This document shows positions 34,406 to 41,190 of a stretch of 51,030 nucleotides of DNA, piece by piece (the first letter of the stretch is position 1; the number at the start of each line of letters is the position of its first letter). Under the pieces are notes generated by a model. That model saw only the letters and a program-made list of their open reading frames with translations. It did not search any database and had not been told where the DNA came from. Both the position numbers and the translations under genes were made by a program. The stretch comes from Verrucomicrobium sp. BvORR106 (GTDB lineage Bacteria > Verrucomicrobiota > Verrucomicrobiia > Verrucomicrobiales > Verrucomicrobiaceae): positions 1 to 51,030 of the forward strand of contig NZ_BATR01000044.1 of NCBI RefSeq assembly GCF_000739655.1, read 5' to 3'.

Positions 34406-34954
34406 TTAGCCCTTCTCGCCCAACGCCTTCTCGATCGCTGCCACCACGGCCGGATCATCGGGTTCCGTGCCGGGCTCAATGCGCTGGATGGGTTTGCCAT
34501 CGCGGCCAATGAGGAATTTGCCAAAGTTCCACTTCACATTCCCGGGGAAAGCTCCCTGCGGGCCGGTCAGCGCCGTGAAGAGGGGGTGCTGCTCCGGGCC
34601 TTTGACATGGACCTTGTCGTACATGGGGAAGGTCACCTTGTAGTTGGTGGAGCAGAATTCCTTGATCTCCGCATTCGAGCCAGGCTCCTGGGCGCCGAAG
34701 TCGTTGCAGGGGAAGCCCAGCACCACCAGGCCCTTGTCACCGTACTTCTTGTACAGATCCTGCAGGCCCTGATACTGCGGCGTGTTTCCGCACTGGGAGG
34801 CCACATTGACGATCAGCAGCACCTTTCCGGCGAGGGGTTTCAGGGTGGTATCTTTGCCCTCGATGTCTTTGACGGGGATGTCGTAGAGGGAGGGGGCGTC
34901 GGCGGCGAATGCCGTGGTGACGGCCAGGACAGCGGTGAGCAACAGCTTCTTCAT
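34406..34954 (-). CDS. periplasmic glutathione-peroxidase-family thiol peroxidase
   Basis: 182 aa with a signal peptide (MKKLLLTAVLAVTTAFAADA), so probably periplasmic. The peroxidatic Cys55 is in NVASQCGNTPQY. The usual CNQFG motif, which supplies the catalytic Gln, reads CNDFGAQEPG here, placing Asp85 at that position. The Trp/Asn pair is kept in VKWNFGKFLI (Trp142, Asn143). Non-animal members mostly use thioredoxin instead of glutathione, which is likely here too. Its first codons and upstream region are part of the 168-bp repeat that recurs at 37866-38033. Confidence 0.92.
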   Translation of the reverse strand: MKKLLLTAVLAVTTAFAADAPSLYDIPVKDIEGKDTTLKPLAGKVLLIVNVASQCGNTPQYQGLQDLYKKYGDKGLVVLGFPCNDFGAQEPGSNAEIKEFCSTNYKVTFPMYDKVHVKGPEQHPLFTALTGPQGAFPGNVKWNFGKFLIGRDGKPIQRIEPGTEPDDPAVVAAIEKALGEKG

Positions 34955-35104
34955 GCGGGGGACAACACGGGATTTCCGGGGTAAACTTTCAAGCCGCAGC
35001 CCTGCATGGAGAATTCAGTTTTTCTGCCGGGGCGAACCCGCTAGGCTGCTCCTGTGGCAGAAGACATCCTCACTCCCGAGCAGACGGTGGCCGCCTATGT
35101 GGGG
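34937..35104. repeat. 168-bp direct repeat, left copy
   Basis: Bases 34937-35104 recur at 37866-38033 with a constant offset of 2929 and about seven substitutions. The unit comprises the first six codons of the peroxidase gene (minus strand), the whole divergent intergenic region, and the first 17 codons of the small gene whose intact copy starts at 37983. The copies bracket 2761 bp of unrelated DNA. Confidence 0.93.
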
Positions 35105-35176
35105 CAACCCAACCGCAGTCTAGCTTTTCATCAGGTTGTGAAACTGGCGAGCCGCAAGCGTAACAGTGGCGCGTAG
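35054..35176 (+). pseudogene. truncated 5' end of the 37983 gene
   Basis: GTG at 35054 starts MAEDILTPEQTVAAYVG, identical in its first 17 codons to the intact gene at 37983. The match stops at 35104, where the unrelated insert starts. The frame then runs through 23 unrelated codons to a TAG at 35174. The upstream region is also duplicated, so the fragment may still be transcribed. Confidence 0.85.
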
Positions 35177-35250
35177 TGAGGGCTGGCGCAAGCTGCCGAA
35201 GCATGGTTTTGAATTCATGCGAGCTACATTTTTTTCTATTGCCGTTAGGT
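35107..35250. other. attC-like imperfect palindrome at insert edge
   Basis: ACCCAAC at 35107-35113 fits the integron R'' consensus RYYYAAC, and GTTAGGT at 35244-35250 fits the R' consensus GTTRRRY. The flanking 13-mers (35107-35119 and 35238-35250) pair at ten Watson-Crick positions plus one G-T. The spacing of 144 bases is just above the usual attC size range. The site begins two bases inside the insert. A second RYYYAAC, GCCTAAC, lies at 37853-37859, six bases before the right repeat copy. Chance resemblance cannot be excluded. Confidence 0.35.
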
Positions 35251-35273
35251 GATTTCGTTGCCTAGTGCTCGTG

Positions 35274-36497
35274 ATGGGAGACGCTCGTCGCGAACGCCGC
35301 GCTTTAGAACGAACAAACCGCAAGGCTGCAGAGTCTGCGGGAGGCGTTCCTTCATCGCCTGCTGCTTCCACCGCGAAGTCTCCCCCGCTTTGGACTGCCG
35401 GAATTTTCCTGGGAGGGATGGTGCTCGGTATTGGAATTGCCTTTTGGATTGCCGCAGACAAAAAGTCCCCCAAGGCTGTTCCTCCCGTTGTCGCGGTGAA
35501 CACAAATGGAAGCGGGCCACCTCTCACTATGGGACGGCTTGCTGAACTATCCGAAAGCGAACTGGCGGGTGTGGACATCGCCTTGATGAACTTGCTGTGT
35601 GCGGAAGGGCTGCCCGGACATGGTGCAGTCACTCTTCAAGACGGTTTGAAGAACCTCGAACAGATGGTCCAAGCAGTTCGTTCCGAGACGGCAAGAAATT
35701 TCCACCAGTTCACTTCCGATCCGGCCGGGTTTGAGAACTCCGAGGAATTCTATCGCATCGTGATGCTCAATACGGTTCTGGGGCAGGATTTCAGCCTGCG
35801 CTACAATCCAAAGAAAATCGCAGCCGCAACTGCTGAAAGCCTGCAAGACCAGTCCTTCTATGAACAAGCCGACGATGTTTTTCTCTCAGGGTTGCTCGGA
35901 GAACATCGGATGGGCACTTGTACTTCCATGCCGGTGCTGCTTGTCGCTGTAGGACGAAAGCTTGGCTACCCTTTGAAGCTGGTCCCCGCCAAAGGGCATC
36001 TTTTCCTACGGTGGGATGATGGCAAGACCCGGCGCAACTTTGAATGCACGAATGGCATCACTTGCTACCCTGATGCCCACTATCAGAAGTGGCCCTTTCC
36101 CATTTCTGATGAGGAAGTAAAACAAGGCTGGTATTTGCGTTCACTTTCACCGCGCGAGGAACTGGCCGCGTTCTTCGCCCTGCGTGGTCAGGTGCTGCAA
36201 TTTCACCGGAGAAGCATTGAGGCTCTGATTGCCCATGCGCAGGCGAATTTGCTGCACCCAGGACATCCCGATTATGGAGCGGGACTGGCTATTGCCTGCA
36301 ACCAGTATGGTGGTGCGATGGGAATATTTCCTGCGATGCAAGTCCCCTCGGGGCCTCGCTTCGACGACGCCCCTCTTTCAAATATCGGAGAGGTAGAAGC
36401 CTTCAATGCACAGAGCCAACGACGCATGTTCGCACCTCCTGCACAAAATCCTGCTTTCCGTCGGAACACTCCAGTCTCCGGAAGATTTCCTCGATAG
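35274..36497 (+). CDS. membrane-anchored transglutaminase-like (SirB1-type) protein
   Basis: 407 aa from the ATG at 35274; GTGs at 35265 and 35271 are also possible. A basic N-terminus precedes one membrane helix (about residues 40-60, TAGIFLGGMVLGIGIAFWIA), so the bulk is periplasmic. Around residues 200-262 the order DVFLSGLLGEHRMGTCTSMP, LGYPLKLVPAKGHLFLRW, then NFECTNG matches the Cys-His-acid triad of the transglutaminase/SirB1-like superfamily (Cys216, His242). The role is unknown. It sits inside the lower-GC insert, 30 bases before the mini-RHS gene, so it could process or activate that protein; this is inference. Confidence 0.65.
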   Translation: MGDARRERRALERTNRKAAESAGGVPSSPAASTAKSPPLWTAGIFLGGMVLGIGIAFWIAADKKSPKAVPPVVAVNTNGSGPPLTMGRLAELSESELAGVDIALMNLLCAEGLPGHGAVTLQDGLKNLEQMVQAVRSETARNFHQFTSDPAGFENSEEFYRIVMLNTVLGQDFSLRYNPKKIAAATAESLQDQSFYEQADDVFLSGLLGEHRMGTCTSMPVLLVAVGRKLGYPLKLVPAKGHLFLRWDDGKTRRNFECTNGITCYPDAHYQKWPFPISDEEVKQGWYLRSLSPREELAAFFALRGQVLQFHRRSIEALIAHAQANLLHPGHPDYGAGLAIACNQYGGAMGIFPAMQVPSGPRFDDAPLSNIGEVEAFNAQSQRRMFAPPAQNPAFRRNTPVSGRFPR

Positions 36498-36527
36498 ACT
36501 CCTCTGCAACCCGGATCATTTAAATTC

Positions 36528-37376
36528 ATGAATGTCATCTTTTCCTGCCTCCGCTTTGCCGTGCTGCTTGGATTCCTCTTGGTTGGGCAAGACCTCTTGG
36601 CATACTACAACCCAGCCACTGGCACATGGCTCTCTCGCGATCCAATTGAGGAACAAGGAGGACTGAACCTCTACGGTTTTGTGGCAAACAATCCGATAAA
36701 CGACGTTGACGTCAATGGATTGTCCGGGCGAGCCGACATCCTCACGCGTCGATTGGAGTATACGTGCGCATGCGGTTGGATTGACTGGAGCCATGCGGGG
36801 CCAGACAATGCGCGAGAACTTTGGAAGCAAGTCAATCACGACGGTCTGAGACCACATGCTGTCCGCTCACGAGGTAGGGATGGATTTTCCGTATGGGCAG
36901 TGCAAAGTCAAGGCGGGTTGGGGATTCGAGTGCCGTTCGGGGGAGGAATGTATTTCGTGAGCAATGGCCTTGACGAGAGTGGAAAAAAGTCCGCAGCCCT
37001 GTCAATTTGGAAAGATGTCTCGGTCCGTTTCGAAGGTTCGCAATCAAGGATGGGGCAGAGTTCCGGCTTCTCGGAGGAGGATTTGCCATCGAACCTAATC
37101 GGCTTCTATCGCACAGTGCAGGGCATGTCCCAATTGACGATTCGCCTCATGTGTCGCGCGATTGGTAAAGACAAGTCCTTGGAGCTTTGGGACGATACTT
37201 ACGGCGTAGACGGACAACTAGGAAAAAACCACACCTTTAAGCCCATTTACCACGCGTGCGCGCCATGCGAAGGGCGGCATGGGCCGTGGCCTACACAGTT
37301 GGACACTATACAGGATGCCGTCAAGGGAACGAGTTGGGATGACTGGAAGCGAGAAACTGATGAAGCAGGTCGATGA
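36528..37376 (+). CDS. mini-RHS protein: signal peptide, RHS-core end, unknown C-terminal domain
   Basis: 282 aa. Residues 1-25 are a signal peptide ([16 protein letters not shown]). Residues 26-65 are the terminal segment of an RHS-repeat-associated core: [40 protein letters not shown]. In full RHS proteins this segment ends the shell and is followed by a variable toxin. Here the whole shell is missing. The C-terminal about 215 residues are not recognised; notable are C80-x-C-G-W-I-D-W-S-H89, [15 protein letters not shown] (181-195) and [11 protein letters not shown]. There is a faint resemblance to DUF4056-type proteins, of low confidence. The stop overlaps the start of a membrane-protein gene, as in toxin-immunity pairs. 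Confidence 0.72.
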   Translation: MNVIFSCLRFAVLLGFLLVGQDLLAYYNPATGTWLSRDPIEEQGGLNLYGFVANNPINDVDVNGLSGRADILTRRLEYTCACGWIDWSHAGPDNARELWKQVNHDGLRPHAVRSRGRDGFSVWAVQSQGGLGIRVPFGGGMYFVSNGLDESGKKSAALSIWKDVSVRFEGSQSRMGQSSGFSEEDLPSNLIGFYRTVQGMSQLTIRLMCRAIGKDKSLELWDDTYGVDGQLGKNHTFKPIYHACAPCEGRHGPWPTQLDTIQDAVKGTSWDDWKRETDEAGR

Positions 37377-37830
37377 AAAGGATGCTCTTTCTTTTTTGAC
37401 TGTGAAACGGCTCCTTCAAATTCTTGGCGCACTACTGCTCATTGCGGGAATTGCGTGCGTCGCGTTGTTTGCCTACGCGATGTTTATCGTTGACTCCACA
37501 GTTGAGTTGCATCGCGGAACACTCATGGGTGAACTGCTGCTAAGAAGTCGTGCTGTAAGGGCGTTCCCTCCTGACCTCATACCGGGCGAAAAACACTATT
37601 TTTACTCTCCAGGCGAACCGACTGGCAAGAGCGCAAACATTTTGCTGATTCATGTCCCCAAATATGATCCCGCAATGATGCAGCAGTGTGAGGAGTGGTT
37701 TTCCCAATTTGGATTCGCCAAGACACAAAGCAATCTCGCACGTGTGAATGTAGTCCTCAGGGAACCTAGTGGTCGAGAAGCGCGAATAGAGGTTGATGGA
37801 AACGATATCATTATCAACGTTGAACACTGA
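37339..37830 (+). CDS. single-TM protein, candidate immunity partner of the mini-RHS protein
   Basis: 163 aa from the ATG at 37339 (overlap 38 bases) or 156 aa from the ATG at 37360 (overlap 17 bases); either way it overlaps the mini-RHS gene in another frame. One membrane helix ([20 protein letters not shown]) is followed by a periplasmic domain of about 105 residues with no recognised family ([20 protein letters not shown]). Placement, overlap and topology fit an immunity protein acting in the periplasm or membrane. Only position supports the role. The GC content is visibly lower than in surrounding genes. Confidence 0.6.
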   Translation: MTGSEKLMKQVDEKDALSFLTVKRLLQILGALLLIAGIACVALFAYAMFIVDSTVELHRGTLMGELLLRSRAVRAFPPDLIPGEKHYFYSPGEPTGKSANILLIHVPKYDPAMMQQCEEWFSQFGFAKTQSNLARVNVVLREPSGREARIEVDGNDIIINVEH

Positions 37831-37852
37831 GAGTGAGTTGTGAAAACCGTTT

Positions 37853-37859
37853 GCCTAAC
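37853..37859. other. RYYYAAC half-site at the right edge of the insert
   Basis: GCCTAAC fits the integron R'' core consensus. It lies 23 bases after the candidate immunity gene and six bases before the right copy of the 168-bp repeat. A full matching GTTRRRY partner is not found downstream; the nearest is GCTAGGC with one mismatch at about 37968. If real, it is a truncated attC site. Confidence 0.25.
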
Positions 37860-37865
37860 GCGAAC

Positions 37866-38033
37866 GAGCAAAAGTTTCTTCATGCGGGGTACAACACGGG
37901 ATTTCCGGGGTAAACTTTCAAGCCCCAGACCTGCATGGAGAATTCAGTTTTTCTGTCGGGGCGAACCCGCTAGGCTGCTCCCGTGGCAGAAGACATCCTC
38001 ACTCCCGAGCAGACGGTGGCCGCCTATGTGGGG
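37866..38033. repeat. 168-bp direct repeat, right copy
   Basis: Right-hand copy of the 34937-35104 segment, about 96% identical. It includes six codons of the peroxidase start (MKKLLL on the minus strand, 37883 leftward), after which the frame continues into unrelated insert sequence, and the start of the intact 37983 gene. The peroxidase fragment here is a non-functional remnant. Confidence 0.93.
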
Positions 38034-38375
38034 GCCATGCGTGAGCAGGCGCTGAAGTTCAAGGCCATGGCGGACGCGGGCAAGATCAATGGCCTGGCCC
38101 AGATGACGCTGCTCATGCAGGAGGCCTCACTGGTAGCCGAGGACTACTGGCTCCAGCCAGAGCGCTGCTTCGCAGGGGGCAGCGTGGGGTGGGGGAATGG
38201 GGCAGAGGCACCACCAGATGCTGAGCCCACTTTCATCACCCGCTCCCAGTCCGACACCACGGCAGAGGTCGAGGTGGCAGTGGTCGTTGAAGGGCGGAAG
38301 ATCGCGTCTGATGCCTACCGTCTGCAGTTTCAGGGCGGACGCTGGTGGATCGAGGGACAGCTGGCGCGGAAATAA
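37983..38375 (+). CDS. small protein of unknown function, NTF2-like ending
   Basis: 130 aa starting at a GTG (MAEDILTPEQTVAAYVGAMR). The C-terminal pattern DAYRLQFQGGRWWIEGQLA resembles the last strands of NTF2-like/SnoaL-type folds, a weak hint. The first 17 codons and the upstream region are duplicated at 35054. Before the insertion this gene was most likely the divergent neighbour of the peroxidase gene. It is intact, and its promoter region was preserved by the duplication. Confidence 0.65.
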   Translation: MAEDILTPEQTVAAYVGAMREQALKFKAMADAGKINGLAQMTLLMQEASLVAEDYWLQPERCFAGGSVGWGNGAEAPPDAEPTFITRSQSDTTAEVEVAVVVEGRKIASDAYRLQFQGGRWWIEGQLARK

Positions 38376-38523
38376 CCCTGAGCGAGGTCCTTCATGTCGC
38401 CGTCGGGCAACTTGAAGATGAAAAAACGTCTGATCGTGAACGAGGTCGCGGTTGGCGGGCGTTTGTGTGCCTCCGGCGAATTGGGCCGTGGATCGTGCTC
38501 GTTTTGACCTTCTCACCTCTCAC

Positions 38524-39807
38524 ATGAAACTGAATCTTCGTTTCCTCGCCCTGCCGCTGCTCCTCGTGGGTCTGGCTCCGGTGCTCTCCGCCCGTGAGCC
38601 TGCCGCAGTCTCCCAGCTTCCTCCCAATGCCCGCGTGGCCATCATTGGAGACTCCATCACGGAGCAGAAGCTGTACTCCCGTTACATCGAGGCGTACCTC
38701 CTGGCCTGTCTCGGTCGCCAGGACATCAAGGTCTTCCAGTTCGGTTGGGGTGGGGAAACCGCTGGCGGATTTGCGCAACGCGCCATCAATGACTTGACCG
38801 CCTTCAATCCGACCGTCGCCACCCTTTGCTACGGCATGAATGATGGGCGCTACGTACCCTTCGCCGATGCCATCGGGGCGGACTATGAGAAGAACATGCG
38901 GCTCGTGCTGGCCAAGCTCCAGGAGCTGGGCGTGAAGAACGTGGTCGTGGGCTCTCCCGGTGCCGTGGATACGAAGTACTTCGTCCGCGCGGGTGCCACC
39001 CCGGCCCAGTACAATGACAACCTTGCCCACCTGCGGGACATTGATCAGAAGCTGGCTCTGGAGTCCAAGTACTCCTTTGCCAACGTGCATGACAACATGG
39101 TGAGCGTCATGGCCAAGGCCAAAGCAGGTCTGGGTGATGAGTACGACGTCTGTGGTCGTGATGGCGTGCACCCCAACTCCAACGGCCATCTCCTCATGGC
39201 CCAGTCCTTCTTGAAAGGTCTCGGCGTGAGCGGTGACATCGGCGAGATCACGGTGGATCTCAAGGGTACTGGCTCCGCCATCGGCGGGCACAAGGTGCTG
39301 GGCGGCAAGGACGGCACCGTGGAGCTGGAGAGCGCCACCTGGCCGTTCTGCTTCGATACCAATGCCGTCGGCTCCGGCAGCACCCGCAGCATTCTCCCTT
39401 ACACCAGCTTCAACCAGGATCTGAACCGCCTGATCTTGAAGGTGAAGAACCTGGACGCCCCCAAGGCCAAGGTCACCTGGGGCACGGAGTCCAAGGAATT
39501 CACCAAGGAGCAACTCACGGCCGGGATCAACCTTCCGGCGGAGTTCGCCAAGACCCCGTTCGACGCAGCCTTCCAGGGCCTGCTGAGTGCCCTCGGGGCC
39601 AAGCAGGGGTATGAAACCCCCATGATCAAGGGCATGATCACCAACTTCCGCAACTTCGCGGAGGACATCAAGACGGACGCCGAGTTCGCCGCCGCGATCT
39701 CGACCCTGAAGCAGAAGATGCTGGCCAAGCAGGAAAAGCTGGACGCCCAGGTGCGCACCAAGGTGGCCCCTGTGAAGCACACGCTCAAGGTGGAGCCAGT
39801 GCGCTAG
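38524..39807 (+). CDS. secreted SGNH/GDSL-type hydrolase
   Basis: 427 aa from the ATG at 38524; the open frame extends upstream to 38452 but without a signal sequence. The signal peptide MKLNLRFLALPLLLVGLAPV ends LSA. The four SGNH blocks are visible: IIGDSIT (nucleophile Ser44), the Gly of FGWGGETAGGF, YGMND, and DGVHPNSNGH with the Asp/His pair. The C-terminal about 190 residues are an extra beta-rich and helical domain. Esterases of this type in Verrucomicrobiota often act on carbohydrate esters; the substrate is unknown. A strong hairpin terminator follows. Confidence 0.9.
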   Translation: MKLNLRFLALPLLLVGLAPVLSAREPAAVSQLPPNARVAIIGDSITEQKLYSRYIEAYLLACLGRQDIKVFQFGWGGETAGGFAQRAINDLTAFNPTVATLCYGMNDGRYVPFADAIGADYEKNMRLVLAKLQELGVKNVVVGSPGAVDTKYFVRAGATPAQYNDNLAHLRDIDQKLALESKYSFANVHDNMVSVMAKAKAGLGDEYDVCGRDGVHPNSNGHLLMAQSFLKGLGVSGDIGEITVDLKGTGSAIGGHKVLGGKDGTVELESATWPFCFDTNAVGSGSTRSILPYTSFNQDLNRLILKVKNLDAPKAKVTWGTESKEFTKEQLTAGINLPAEFAKTPFDAAFQGLLSALGAKQGYETPMIKGMITNFRNFAEDIKTDAEFAAAISTLKQKMLAKQEKLDAQVRTKVAPVKHTLKVEPVR

Positions 39808-39843
39808 TTGCCCGGGAGCAATCCATCCCTCTCAGTCACCCTG

Positions 39844-39876
39844 CCGGGGACGGAACGACCAGTTCCGTCCCCGGTT
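39844..39876 (+). terminator. hairpin terminator after the SGNH hydrolase gene
   Basis: CCGGGGACGGAAC (39844-39856) pairs perfectly over 13 bases with GTTCCGTCCCCGG (39862-39874) around a 5-base loop, 37 bases after the stop. The T tract is weak (TTCCGTTT). Confidence 0.75.
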
Positions 39877-40010
39877 CCGTTTCAGGGTGGACGGGGGCGT
39901 GTCACAGATCTTTGGCATTGAACATGCATGGGCAACGGGGGCTCCCGCGACTCCCGCCTTGAAAAGACCTTTCTTCCGCGCATTCTACCGGCCCACTTCC
40001 GTCCCGAATC

Positions 40011-41015
40011 ATGAGCTCGATGCCCACTACCTCCCCACTGCAACCTCCGGCCTCCAAGGGGCTGGCAGTCGCACTGGGGTCTTCGTTCTTCGGCTTTTAT
40101 TCGCACACGGCCTTCATGCGGGCCTTGCATGACCAGGGCATTTTCCCCTCGCACATGTCCGGCACCTCGGCCGGAGCGGTGGCGGCAGCGCTCTGTGGGG
40201 TCGGGCTGCAGGGGGCGGATCTGGAGGCGTTTGTCATGCAGCGTGGGCTGCGGCGGGCCTTTCTGGACTGGGCGGCACCGCTGCGGTTTCCTGGCGTGGT
40301 GAGCACGCTGGTCTGCTCGGGCATCCTTTCCGGGCACAATTTTGTCCAGTTCCTCCGCAAACATCTGCCCAAGCAACGGCTGGAGGAGTGCACCCATCCG
40401 CGCGTGCAACTGGCCGTGACCAACCTGACCCGCCGCGAGTGCGTGCTCGTGGAGGAGGGCGACATCGCCCAGTGGGTGATGGCGAGCTGCGCCGTGCCCG
40501 GGCTCTTCTGCAATCAGGTCATCGATGGCATGCGCTGGTGCGACGGTGGCGTGGCCCTGGAGATCCCTTTTGATCACTGGCTGGAGGATCCTGAGATCCA
40601 CACCATTGTGCTGCACCGGATTGAGCACGTCCGTGGCACGGAGTGTGTCCCGCGCTGGCCCTCCGTGGCCACCGGTTTCGCCGCTTCTCACGACACCATC
40701 AACGGCACTCTGCACCAGATGCGCATGCGTCAGGCCCGGGAGTCGGGCAAGCGCGTGATCGAGGTGGTCACCGAGACCCCGCATCCTGGCCTGCTGCCGG
40801 GCAAGGTCCGGTCCCTGCTCTTGGAGGCAGGTTATCAGTCCGGTGCCAAAGCCGTGACGCGTCTTCTGGAAGGTGCGGGCCAGCCAGCGGTCAGCACCGA
40901 TGCGGTACCGGCAGCCGTGCACAATCCCATCCTCAGCCAGATCCGGCATGCTTGTCGCGGCGGCGAAGAGCAGATGCTGCCCGGCTTTTCCACAGCCACC
41001 GTGGCCGGACGATAG
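40011..41015 (+). CDS. patatin-like phospholipase family protein
   Basis: 334 aa, no signal peptide. The nucleophile elbow is MSGTSAGAVAAAL (GxSxG) and the catalytic Asp is in WCDGGVALEIPF (DGG), the Ser-Asp dyad of patatins. The oxyanion region, usually GGGxRG, reads ALGSSFFGFYSH, a variant. Family members hydrolyse membrane phospholipids or act as esterases. It is transcribed alone, with about 200 bases before it and 175 after. Confidence 0.87.
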   Translation: MSSMPTTSPLQPPASKGLAVALGSSFFGFYSHTAFMRALHDQGIFPSHMSGTSAGAVAAALCGVGLQGADLEAFVMQRGLRRAFLDWAAPLRFPGVVSTLVCSGILSGHNFVQFLRKHLPKQRLEECTHPRVQLAVTNLTRRECVLVEEGDIAQWVMASCAVPGLFCNQVIDGMRWCDGGVALEIPFDHWLEDPEIHTIVLHRIEHVRGTECVPRWPSVATGFAASHDTINGTLHQMRMRQARESGKRVIEVVTETPHPGLLPGKVRSLLLEAGYQSGAKAVTRLLEGAGQPAVSTDAVPAAVHNPILSQIRHACRGGEEQMLPGFSTATVAGR

Positions 41016-41142
41016 CTCCACCACGGAGACGGTCACAGCGCACGTGCGGCAGGGGACCGCCCGCATGGTAAATCGCGTCCCAGCGTTGCTGCGCCCGACA
41101 TCCCTTTGAACTCCGTATTCCAGCATCGCCTCATTGCGATGG

Positions 41143-41170
41143 TTGAAGTTTGTTGTTTGAAGTTTGTCAT
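41143..41170. repeat. short tandem repeat upstream of the aminopeptidase gene
   Basis: TTGAAGTTTG occurs at 41143-41152 and 41157-41166 with a 14-base period, followed by a partial third unit. It lies about 20 bases before the aminopeptidase start. Its role is unknown. Confidence 0.5.
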
Positions 41171-41190
41171 TTGAGTCTTCCTTCCCCGCC

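Noticed and set aside
37650-37883. 77-codon open frame starting MKKLLL on the minus strand
   Set aside because: It starts with the duplicated first six codons of the peroxidase gene but continues into antisense of the candidate immunity gene; a repeat by-product.
38392-39780. 462-codon open frame antisense to the SGNH hydrolase gene
   Set aside because: Fully overlaps a gene with clear catalytic motifs; the antisense product has none.
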